NCBI GenBank assembly: GCA_965368515.1
Contig: CBDUNF010000142.1
Location: 1 to 9,794, forward strand
Direction: 5' to 3'
Length of the DNA stretch: 9,794 nt
Source of the DNA: JAAETI01 sp965368515
GTDB taxonomy: Bacteria; Actinomycetota; Acidimicrobiia; Spongiisociales; UBA5794
A program made the translations under genes and the position numbers. Position 1 is the stretch's first letter. The number at the start of each line of letters is the position of its first letter. The notes beneath the pieces were generated by a model. That model was given only the letters and a program-made list of their open reading frames with translations. It did not search any database and was not told where the DNA came from. This document shows positions 1 to 6,082 of this stretch, piece after piece.

Positions 1-5
1 CCGAT

Positions 6-22
6 CTTCGGCGCAGCCGAAG
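6..22. repeat. Perfect 7-bp hairpin upstream of uvrB
   Basis: The arms CTTCGGC and GCCGAAG are exact reverse complements around a GCA loop. There is no T-run after it. It is the first of two similar hairpins, separated from the next by five bases. It may be the tail of an upstream gene's terminator or chance structure inside coding sequence, because the gene to the left is outside the window. The role is unknown. Confidence 0.45.
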
Positions 23-27
23 TCGAA

Positions 28-44
28 CTTGCCGGAACGGCAAG
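28..44. repeat. Second perfect 7-bp hairpin upstream of uvrB
   Basis: The arms CTTGCCG and CGGCAAG are exact reverse complements around a GAA loop. It ends two bases before the damage-promoter motif that starts at 47. With the hairpin at 6-22 it forms a tandem pair with the same geometry (7-bp stem, 3-nt loop) but different sequence. It could be a U-less terminator for an upstream gene, or a structure that affects access to the promoter. Neither is shown. Confidence 0.45.
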
Positions 45-46
45 CC

Positions 47-69
47 GTGTCAGTGCGGCGGAGTACGCT
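47..69 (+). promoter_or_regulatory. RecA-NDp / PafBC-type damage promoter of uvrB
   Basis: GTGTCAGTG at 47-55 matches 8 of 9 positions of the actinobacterial RecA-NDp element (TTGTCRGTG). It is followed by exactly 8 bases and then TACGCT at 64-69, which fits TAnnnT. That is the published architecture of LexA-independent DNA-damage promoters, which in mycobacteria are activated by PafBC. Six bases separate the -10 from the ATG at 76, so transcription would begin at or next to the start codon and give a leaderless mRNA. The match is seen directly; control by PafBC is inferred from the family. Confidence 0.7.
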
Positions 70-75
70 GCCGCT

Positions 76-2088
76 ATGCGTCCTTTCAAGGTTCATTCTG
101 ACTTTCAGCCGGCCGGTGACCAGCCCGAAGCCATTGCCAAGTTGGCCGCGGGAATCGATCGTGGCGACGCCTTCCAGACCCTCATGGGGATCACGGGCTC
201 GGGAAAATCGGCAACGGTTGCCTGGCTGATCGAACAAGTGCAGCGACCCACTCTTGTTCTTGCCCCGAACAAGGCGCTTGCTGCGCAGCTGGCCAACGAG
301 TTTCGCGAGTTCTTTCCGGAGAACAGGGTCGAGTATTTCGTCAGCTACTACGACTACTACCAGCCCGAGGCGTACATCGCTCAGACCGACACCTACATCG
401 AGAAGGAGTCGACGATGAACGATGAGATCGATCGGCTTCGTCATGCGGCGACCGCCGCGTTGCTGACGCGCGAGGACGTCATCATTGTCGCTTCGGTGTC
501 TGCGATCTATGGCCTCGGTTCACCAGAGCAGTATGAAGGGCGGCTGCTCCGGCTGATCCGTGGAGTCGAGTACCCACTGCACGATGCAGTGCGCCGTCTC
601 GTCGACATCCAATACGAGCGCAACGAGATGAACATGGTTCGGGGTAAGTTCCGCCTGAAAGGGGACACGCTGGAGGTCTTTCCGGCCTACGAGGAATCGG
701 TCTATCGGATCGAGTACTTCGGTGATGAGATCGATCGCATCCTGCGCATGAACCCGATTACCGGAGAGATCCTCGAAGAGATGCGTGAGGTAATGGTTTA
801 CCCGGCCACGCACTACGTTGCAGGTCAGGAGCGGATCCTCCGCGCAGTAGCCGACATCGAGGTGGAACTCCATGCGCGTCTCGAGGAGCTCGAACGCCAG
901 GGCAAACTGCTCGAAGCCCAGCGGCTCCGCATGCGGACATCGTACGATATGGAGATGATGCGCGAGATCGGCACCTGCGCCGGCATCGAGAATTACTCGC
1001 GCCATCTCGACCGCCGCCAGCCGGGTAGCCCGCCTTACACCTTGCTCGACTACTTCCCCGACAACTATATGACGGTCATCGACGAGAGCCATGTGACCAT
1101 CCCGCAGATCCATGGTCAGTACGCCGGCGACCGGAGCCGGAAGGACGTCCTGGTCGACCACGGATTCCGGTTGCCGTCGGCGATGGACAACCGTCCAATC
1201 ACGTTTGAGGAGTGGTTCGAAAGGACCAATCAATGTGTGCTTCTTTCGGCGACCCCGGGCCGATGGGAGATGGATATCTCGACCCAACACGTGGAGCAGG
1301 TCATTCGTCCCACCGGCCTCGTCGATCCAGAGGTCATCGTCCGCCCGACCAAGGGCCAGATCGACGATCTGATCGACGAAATCCAGCTCAGAGCTGAGCG
1401 CGACCAGAGGGTTCTAGTCACAACTCTGACGAAGAAGATGTCGGAGGATCTCACCGACTATCTCTTGGAGTTGGGGGTAAAGGCGCGATACCTCCATTCG
1501 GATATCGATACGTTGGAACGTGTGCAGATTCTCAGCGAGTTGCGGATGGGCGAGTACGACGTTCTGGTCGGTGTCAACCTGCTCCGAGAGGGTTTGGATC
1601 TGCCGGAGGTTGCGCTTGTTGCGATCCTCGACGCTGACAAGGAAGGGTTCCTCCGCTCCCAGACTTCACTCGTGCAGACCATCGGGCGGGCGGCCCGGAA
1701 CGTGGAAGGTCAGGTCATCATGTACGCCGATGCCGTTACCGACTCGATGCAGTGGGCTATCAGCGAGACAAACCGGCGGCGCGGGATTCAGACGGAGTAC
1801 AACGAAACTCACGGCATCGACCCGCAGACCATCAGGAAGAAGGTCACCGACATCTTGGCTCTGATGCAGAGTTCCGATGCTCCATCTGCGGACCGGCGTG
1901 TGAGGGAGAGCGTGGAACGGACTCCGCTCGACCTCGGTACTGACGACCTGCGGAGACTGATTCAGAGCCTCGAAGAAGAGATGCACGAGGCAGCAACAGA
2001 GCTGCGGTTTGAGTACGCGGCGCGCCTCCGCGACGAGGTCAATGAGCTGAAGCGAGAGCTGCGCGAGGTAACCGAAGCCGCGCAATAG
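76..2088 (+). CDS. uvrB: UvrABC excinuclease subunit B
   Basis: UvrB is the damage-verifying, helicase-like subunit of nucleotide excision repair. It is loaded by UvrA, clamps DNA around a lesion and recruits UvrC. The protein has 670 residues, the usual length. Visible parts are Walker A GITGSGKS (38-45), the damage-clamping beta-hairpin rich in Tyr (about 87-115, YFVSYYDYYQPEAY), motif II DESH (336-339), VLLSATPG (388-395), a motif V region around VGVNLLREGLDLPE, motif VI QTIGRAARN (534-542) and a C-terminal UVR coiled-coil that contacts UvrC (about 624-659). Serine in place of threonine at the end of Walker A is usual in actinobacterial UvrB. The frame is open back to base 1, but the MRPFKVHSDFQPAGDQ start fits the family and an ATG lies six bases after a -10 element. 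A purine-rich GGCGGAG lies at 57-63 but would be upstream of the predicted transcript start, so a leaderless start is favoured. The promoter motif suggests damage induction. Confidence 0.98.
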   Translation: MRPFKVHSDFQPAGDQPEAIAKLAAGIDRGDAFQTLMGITGSGKSATVAWLIEQVQRPTLVLAPNKALAAQLANEFREFFPENRVEYFVSYYDYYQPEAYIAQTDTYIEKESTMNDEIDRLRHAATAALLTREDVIIVASVSAIYGLGSPEQYEGRLLRLIRGVEYPLHDAVRRLVDIQYERNEMNMVRGKFRLKGDTLEVFPAYEESVYRIEYFGDEIDRILRMNPITGEILEEMREVMVYPATHYVAGQERILRAVADIEVELHARLEELERQGKLLEAQRLRMRTSYDMEMMREIGTCAGIENYSRHLDRRQPGSPPYTLLDYFPDNYMTVIDESHVTIPQIHGQYAGDRSRKDVLVDHGFRLPSAMDNRPITFEEWFERTNQCVLLSATPGRWEMDISTQHVEQVIRPTGLVDPEVIVRPTKGQIDDLIDEIQLRAERDQRVLVTTLTKKMSEDLTDYLLELGVKARYLHSDIDTLERVQILSELRMGEYDVLVGVNLLREGLDLPEVALVAILDADKEGFLRSQTSLVQTIGRAARNVEGQVIMYADAVTDSMQWAISETNRRRGIQTEYNETHGIDPQTIRKKVTDILALMQSSDAPSADRRVRESVERTPLDLGTDDLRRLIQSLEEEMHEAATELRFEYAARLRDEVNELKRELREVTEAAQ

Positions 2089-2120
2089 ACGTCTGGGGAC
2101 GGGGGTGCTGCCCGCGTTTC

Positions 2121-2143
2121 TTGTCACACCCTCTAACTACAAT
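2121..2143 (+). promoter_or_regulatory. Likely RecA-NDp / PafBC-type promoter of uvrA
   Basis: TTGTCACAC at 2121-2129 matches the first six positions of TTGTCRGTG exactly and fails at the last three. Eight bases follow, then TACAAT at 2138-2143, a near-ideal -10. The interval between TGTCA and the -10 (11 bases) is identical to that in front of uvrB. Transcription would start near 2150, leaving a leader of about 34 bases that contains the uvrA ribosome binding site. The spacing is wrong for an ordinary sigma-70 -35 box at TTGTCA, which supports the special promoter class. Regulation is inferred. Confidence 0.55.
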
Positions 2144-2183
2144 CGACGAACGGCCGTAGACGAGGCGGAGGACGGCTCAACCG

Positions 2184-5003
2184 GTGGGAAGCAACAAGAT
2201 CATCGTCAAGGGTGCCCGCGAGCACAACCTTGCCAACGTAGACCTGGAACTACCGCGCGATCACCTGATCGTGTTTACCGGTTTGTCGGGGTCGGGCAAA
2301 TCATCGCTGGCGTTCGACACGATCTACGCCGAGGGTCAGCGCCGCTATGTCGAGAGCCTCTCGGCGTATGCCCGCCAGTTTCTCGGACAGATGGACAAAC
2401 CGGACGTTGACTTCATCGAGGGTCTGTCGCCGGCGATTTCGATTGATCAGAAGACGGCGAGCAGGAATCCTCGATCGACGGTCGGTACCGTCACAGAGAT
2501 CCATGACTACCTCCGTCTTCTCTACGCCCGGATTGGGGTTCCCCATTGTCCGAACGACGGCTCGGTGGTCGCCCGCCAGACCCCGCAGCAGATCGTCGAC
2601 CAGATTCTCGACCTTGCCGACGGGACCCGCTTCCAGGTGCTTGCTCCGATCGTGCAGGGTCGAAAAGGAGAGTACGAATCGTTGCTGGCCGATCTGCGCA
2701 AGGACGGTTTCAGTCGGGCCAGGATCGACGGCGAGATTCATGAACTGAGCGACGACATCAAGCTCGACCGGTACTACCAACACACGATCGAAGTTGTAGT
2801 CGATCGGTTGGTGCGAAAGTCTGGGATCGAGCAGCGGTTGACGGAGTCCTTGGAGACGGCGCTCTCGCTAGCCGAAGGTGTTGCCTTCATCGACGTGATC
2901 GATGGGCCAACCCTGACCTTCAGTCAGCACTTTGCGTGTCCCGATTGTGGGTTTTCGTTTGAGGAATTGCAGCCACGCAATTTCTCGTTCAACAGTCCCT
3001 ATGGCGCCTGCACTGTGTGCAGCGGGATCGGTACCAGGTATCAGGTTGACGCCGAACTCGCCGTCCCGCAGCGAGATCGCAGTCTCAATGAAGGCGCTAT
3101 TGCACCGTGGGCGGCAAAGCATCGCCTTGGATACATGCAGAAGCTGGTGGCGTCGGTTGCCGAAACCGAAGGCATCGACATGGATCGCCCGTTCCGGAAG
3201 CTGGCAAAAAAGCATCAAGACCTGCTCATCAAAGGAGCGGGGGAGAAGCCATACGTCGTCACGTATCAGAATCGGTTTGGACGAAGGAAGCAGTACGAAA
3301 CCGTTTACGAGGGCGTGGTCCCATGGCTGGAGCGCCGCTACCGCGACACCGACTCTGATGGAGCTCGGGAGCAATACACCCAATTCATGCGCGAGGTGCC
3401 GTGCGCTACCTGCGAAGGCGGTCGGCTCAACGAGATCTCGCTAGCGGTGACGGTGGCTGGGAAGAACATATTCGAGCTGTCGTCGCTGTCGCTACGCCGA
3501 GCTTCCGAATGGCTGAACGCGATCGAGATCAGCGAGCGCGATATGCAGATTGCTCGCCTGGTCGTCAAGGAGATCAGGGCCCGGTTGTCGTTCATGGTCG
3601 ATGTCGGTCTTGACTACCTGACCCTGATGCGGTCAGCAGCGACGCTGGCTGGGGGAGAGGCACAACGCATCAGGCTGGCGACCCAGATCGGCTCCGGCTT
3701 GGTTGGTGTGCTCTACATCCTCGACGAGCCATCGATCGGATTGCACCAACGCGACAATCAACGACTGATCGAGACGCTGCTGCGACTGCGGGACCTCGGT
3801 AACACTCTGCTCGTGGTTGAGCACGATGAAGAGACCATCAGGGTTGCGGATCACATCGTGGATATTGGCCCCGGGGCTGGGGCTCACGGAGGGAAGATCG
3901 TCGCCGAAGGCAATCTTGACGCGATCATGAAGGCGAAGAAGTCGCTCACGGGTGAATACCTGTCCGGGCGTCGGACAATCGCGGTTCCCGAGGTGCGCCG
4001 CATCGGAACCGGCGGCGTCATCACGATCGAGGGAGCGGCCGAAAACAACCTGGACGATGTGAGCGTTGAGTTCCCACTGGGAAAGCTGACCGTGGTTACC
4101 GGTGTCTCCGGAAGCGGAAAGTCTTCGCTGGTTCAGGAGATCCTGTCCAAGGGTCTTCACCACGAGTTACACGGGTCGGTGAAGATGCCCGGCAAGCATC
4201 GTAGCCTGCTTGGGACCGATCAGATCGACAAAATCATCAACATCGATCAGTCGCCGATCGGAAGAACTCCCCGCTCCAACGCAGCCACATACACCAAGGT
4301 CTTCGATCGCATCCGCGAGTTGTTTGCCTCGACCGCCGACGCCCGAATGCGCGGCTACAAGCCGGGTCGCTTCTCCTTCAACGTCGCCGGTGGAAGGTGC
4401 GAAACCTGCAAGGGCGATGGCACTATCCGGATCGAGATGCACTTCCTCCCGGATGTCTACATCCCCTGCGAGGTCTGCAAGGGGAGGCGCTACAACCGGG
4501 AGACCCTGCAGATTCTGTTCAAGGGTCACTCGATCGCCGATGTGCTGGAGATGTCGGTTGAAGCGGCCATGCACTTCTTCGAGAATCAGCCCCGGATCGC
4601 TCGGGTGATGGGGACTCTCTTCGACGTGGGACTCGGCTACATAACGCTGGGTCAGCCGGCACCAACGCTGTCGGGAGGCGAGGCACAGCGGGTCAAGCTG
4701 GCTTCGGAGTTGGGCAAACGGTCGACCGGCCGGACGTTCTATGTCCTCGACGAGCCGACGACCGGACTCCACTTCGAGGACGTGCGCAAACTTCTGGGGG
4801 TGCTGCATCGGTTGGTGGACGCCGGCAACACGGTTGTTGTTATCGAGCACAACCTCGACGTCGTCAAGACGGCGGACTGGATCATCGACCTCGGACCGGA
4901 GGGCGGCGAGGATGGCGGTCGGATCGTTGCGATCGGTACGCCAGAGGATGTCATCGAGGTACCCGAGTCGTACACCGGCAAGTTCCTCAGAGAGTTGTTG
5001 TAG
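2184..5003 (+). CDS. uvrA: UvrABC excinuclease subunit A (DNA damage sensor ATPase)
   Basis: UvrA is the dimeric ABC-type ATPase that scans DNA for distortions and loads UvrB. The protein has 939 residues, close to the E. coli length. Two ATPase halves are complete. The first has Walker A GLSGSGKS (33-40), signature LAGGE (488-492) and Walker B ending LDEP (D514, E515). The second has GVSGSGKS (640-647), LSGGE (829-833) and LDEP (D856, E857). Two zinc modules are intact: CPDC (252-255) with CTVC (276-279), and CETC (739-742) with CEVC (762-765). Alanine in the first signature is, to my recollection, common in actinobacterial UvrA. The start is GTG at 2184, giving MGSNKIIVKGAREHNL, which aligns with the family N-terminus. 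GGAGG lies at 2167-2171 with a rather long 12-base spacer. It has its own promoter in the 95-bp gap after uvrB and probably carries the next two genes on its transcript. Confidence 0.98.
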   Translation: MGSNKIIVKGAREHNLANVDLELPRDHLIVFTGLSGSGKSSLAFDTIYAEGQRRYVESLSAYARQFLGQMDKPDVDFIEGLSPAISIDQKTASRNPRSTVGTVTEIHDYLRLLYARIGVPHCPNDGSVVARQTPQQIVDQILDLADGTRFQVLAPIVQGRKGEYESLLADLRKDGFSRARIDGEIHELSDDIKLDRYYQHTIEVVVDRLVRKSGIEQRLTESLETALSLAEGVAFIDVIDGPTLTFSQHFACPDCGFSFEELQPRNFSFNSPYGACTVCSGIGTRYQVDAELAVPQRDRSLNEGAIAPWAAKHRLGYMQKLVASVAETEGIDMDRPFRKLAKKHQDLLIKGAGEKPYVVTYQNRFGRRKQYETVYEGVVPWLERRYRDTDSDGAREQYTQFMREVPCATCEGGRLNEISLAVTVAGKNIFELSSLSLRRASEWLNAIEISERDMQIARLVVKEIRARLSFMVDVGLDYLTLMRSAATLAGGEAQRIRLATQIGSGLVGVLYILDEPSIGLHQRDNQRLIETLLRLRDLGNTLLVVEHDEETIRVADHIVDIGPGAGAHGGKIVAEGNLDAIMKAKKSLTGEYLSGRRTIAVPEVRRIGTGGVITIEGAAENNLDDVSVEFPLGKLTVVTGVSGSGKSSLVQEILSKGLHHELHGSVKMPGKHRSLLGTDQIDKIINIDQSPIGRTPRSNAATYTKVFDRIRELFASTADARMRGYKPGRFSFNVAGGRCETCKGDGTIRIEMHFLPDVYIPCEVCKGRRYNRETLQILFKGHSIADVLEMSVEAAMHFFENQPRIARVMGTLFDVGLGYITLGQPAPTLSGGEAQRVKLASELGKRSTGRTFYVLDEPTTGLHFEDVRKLLGVLHRLVDAGNTVVVIEHNLDVVKTADWIIDLGPEGGEDGGRIVAIGTPEDVIEVPESYTGKFLRELL

Positions 5004-5023
5004 ACGATCAGGCGGGCGCCACA

Positions 5024-5749
5024 ATGAGCGACAGTCGTCCCCGCGAGTGGGACAGTCATGCAGATTGGTGGCTGGCCGAGATCGCGGATGACCCGATCTA
5101 TCAACTCGACGTCTTGCCGCTCCTCGACAAGCTGATGGTCGGGACAGAAGGGATATCCCTCGATCTTGGTTGTGGCGAGGGCCAGGGAATGCGAAACACG
5201 GGGGGACAGGTCATCGGCTGTGACATCTCGATGGCCCTGCTCCACCAGGCCCGAGCTGCCGGCCCGGTAGTTCGCTCAGATCTGCCTGATCTGTCCTGGC
5301 TACGATCGGGATCGGTCGCCGCCGCTTTCATGGTTCTGGTTCTCGAGCACCTCGACAACCTCCGCATCTTTGCCGAAGCCGCTCGCGTAGTCGGTTACGG
5401 CGGGCGGCTGGTGGTTGTCATGAACCACCCGGCGTTTACGGCGGACGGCGCCGGACCGATCATGGACCCAGCAGACGGCGAGATGCTGTGGCGATGGGGC
5501 AACTACTTCGAGCCGGCGGATTGTGCGATGGCCACTTCCGCTGCCACGGTTACGTTCTATCACCGTCCGCTGGGAATGATTCTGAATGCGGCTGCTGCGG
5601 CCGGCTGGTCACTCGACGAATTGATCGAGACAGGGTTTTCCGAAGCCGCTATAGCAACCGAGCCTGGGTATGTTGGTCAGGAGCAGATGCCACGACTACT
5701 CGGAGCGCGGTGGACGAACACTCAAGGTGGTCGCCGTCGCGGCCGATGA
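5024..5749 (+). CDS. Class I SAM-dependent methyltransferase, substrate unknown
   Basis: A 241-residue Rossmann-fold methyltransferase of the Methyltransf_11 (UbiE/BioC-like) type. Motif I is LDLGCGEG (46-53) for S-adenosylmethionine, and the acidic residue after strand 2 is D67 in VIGCDIS. A motif IV-like VLVLEHLDN follows at about 104-112 and GGRLVVVMNHP at about 127-136. The C-terminal half has HRPLGMILNAAAAAGW, a pattern seen near the end of many small-molecule methyltransferases. There is no signal peptide or membrane segment, so it is probably cytoplasmic. It lacks an NPPY/DPPY-type catalytic motif, so it does not look like an adenine or N4-cytosine DNA methylase. It starts 20 bases after uvrA with only a weak GGCGGG ribosome site, which suggests co-transcription and perhaps translational coupling with uvrA. 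The fold is clear; the substrate and any link to repair are not. Confidence 0.9.
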   Translation: MSDSRPREWDSHADWWLAEIADDPIYQLDVLPLLDKLMVGTEGISLDLGCGEGQGMRNTGGQVIGCDISMALLHQARAAGPVVRSDLPDLSWLRSGSVAAAFMVLVLEHLDNLRIFAEAARVVGYGGRLVVVMNHPAFTADGAGPIMDPADGEMLWRWGNYFEPADCAMATSAATVTFYHRPLGMILNAAAAAGWSLDELIETGFSEAAIATEPGYVGQEQMPRLLGARWTNTQGGRRRGR

Positions 5750-5765
5750 GTTGGTGTTGACCAAC
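5750..5765. repeat. 6-bp hairpin abutting the ribosome binding site
   Basis: GTTGGT and ACCAAC are exact reverse complements around a GTTG loop. It fills most of the 25-base gap between the methyltransferase stop and the next start, and ends at the base before GGAGG. There is no T-run, so termination is unlikely. It could space or modulate re-initiation on the small gene, or be chance. Confidence 0.4.
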
Positions 5766-5770
5766 GGAGG
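5766..5770 (+). promoter_or_regulatory. Ribosome binding site deciding the small-gene start
   Basis: A full GGAGG lies four bases before the ATG at 5775. The reading frame is open further upstream to an ATG at 5670, but that start lies inside the methyltransferase gene and would add 35 residues unlike the rest of the protein. The GGAGG therefore fixes 5775 as the start. Confidence 0.75.
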
Positions 5771-5774
5771 ACGC

Positions 5775-6023
5775 ATGGACGGTTTTTACGTCGCATACGA
5801 ATACGGGAGCGGTGCTGCCTGGGCATTCGTCAAGGCCGAGACAGCTGATGAGGTGGTCTCGGAACTGCCAGAACTCGATGTCTACGACACACCCCCTGAG
5901 TGGATGACAATTGAGGACCTGCATCAGGTTCGCCAGCACGCATCAGTCGATATCAACGAAGCGGCCACACTCGATCACATTCTCGAGGCCAGCCGACGGC
6001 ATTCGCTGGCGGTCGCCTCCTAG
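5775..6023 (+). CDS. Small hypothetical protein, 82 aa
   Basis: I do not recognise a named family. The protein is 82 residues, acidic, without cysteine, signal peptide or membrane segment. It begins MDGFYVAYEYGSGAAWAFVK, which looks like two beta-strands joined by a glycine turn. A helix-like AETADEVVSELPEL follows, then the turn DVYDTPPEWM and two probable helices. The aromatic-rich 'YVAYEYG..AAWAFV' start with a 'PPEWM' turn resembles small hypothetical proteins I associate with actinobacteria, but I cannot name a reference. The start is set by the GGAGG at 5766-5770. It lies 25 bases after the methyltransferase, probably at the end of the uvrA transcript, and is followed by a strong hairpin. 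Coding nature is supported by the ribosome site, the clean fit between two genes and a protein-like composition. Confidence 0.75.
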   Translation: MDGFYVAYEYGSGAAWAFVKAETADEVVSELPELDVYDTPPEWMTIEDLHQVRQHASVDINEAATLDHILEASRRHSLAVAS

Positions 6024-6034
6024 GTGCTTACCTG

Positions 6035-6057
6035 CGCACCGGCCCGTGGCCGGTGCG
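6035..6057 (+). terminator. Strong hairpin, probable U-less terminator
   Basis: The arms CGCACCGGCC and GGCCGGTGCG pair perfectly over 10 bp around a CGT loop, 11 bases after the small-gene stop codon. There is no T-run behind it. GC-rich hairpins without a T-run have been proposed as terminators in actinobacteria. It marks the likely end of the uvrA-methyltransferase-small protein transcript, immediately before the uvrC promoter. Termination is inferred from position and stem strength. Confidence 0.65.
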
Positions 6058-6070
6058 ATGGGACATGGCG

Positions 6071-6076
6071 TAGCAT
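6071..6076 (+). promoter_or_regulatory. -10 element of a probable leaderless uvrC promoter
   Basis: TAGCAT fits the TAnnnT -10 pattern and sits six bases before the uvrC ATG, the same spacing as in front of uvrB. No Shine-Dalgarno sequence is present between it and the ATG. No good -35 is visible; the expected place overlaps the right arm of the hairpin at 6035-6057. There is no TTGTCRGTG element, so this promoter appears not to share the damage signature of uvrB and uvrA. Confidence 0.45.
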
Positions 6077-6082
6077 CTGACG

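Noticed and set aside
23..38. TCGAAC at 23-28 as half of a LexA (SOS) box upstream of uvrB
   Set aside because: The right half would need to be GTTCGA after four bases; it is CGGAAC. Only one half-site is present, so I do not call a LexA site.
1..75. UvrB extended to the left edge because the frame is open from base 1
   Set aside because: The UvrB family begins at about the MRPFKVHSDF position, and the upstream stretch contains a promoter and hairpins.
520..1290. Long antisense open frame of 256 aa within uvrB
   Set aside because: It is the GC-rich shadow of uvrB with no recognisable domain and no ribosome site.
2100..2122. Possible intrinsic terminator after uvrB (CGGG...CCCG followed by TTTCTT)
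   Set aside because: The stem is only 4 bp with a 7-base loop and the T-run is broken and offset; too weak to support.
2148..2159. GAAC-GGCC-GTAG as a LexA-like box upstream of uvrA
   Set aside because: The left half and the first two bases of the right half fit GAAC-N4-GTTC, but the last two do not. The nearby RecA-NDp-like layout explains the region better.
3645..3659. LAGGE in place of LSGGE in the first UvrA signature as a functional defect
   Set aside because: All other ATPase motifs are intact, and as I recall the alanine form is common in actinobacterial UvrA, so this is lineage variation.
4167..5024. Long antisense open frame of 285 aa within uvrA
   Set aside because: It lies wholly opposite a highly conserved uvrA region, shows no domain, and is expected from codon bias in GC-rich DNA.
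5024..5749. Methyltransferase as a restriction-modification or phage-defence DNA methylase
   Set aside because: No NPPY/DPPY or cytosine-5 PC motif and no restriction gene nearby; the sequence looks like a small-molecule-type Methyltransf_11 enzyme.
5670..5774. N-terminal extension of the small gene from the ATG at 5670
   Set aside because: It would overlap the methyltransferase by 80 bases, adds a 35-residue stretch unlike the rest of the protein, and ignores the strong GGAGG at 5766-5770.
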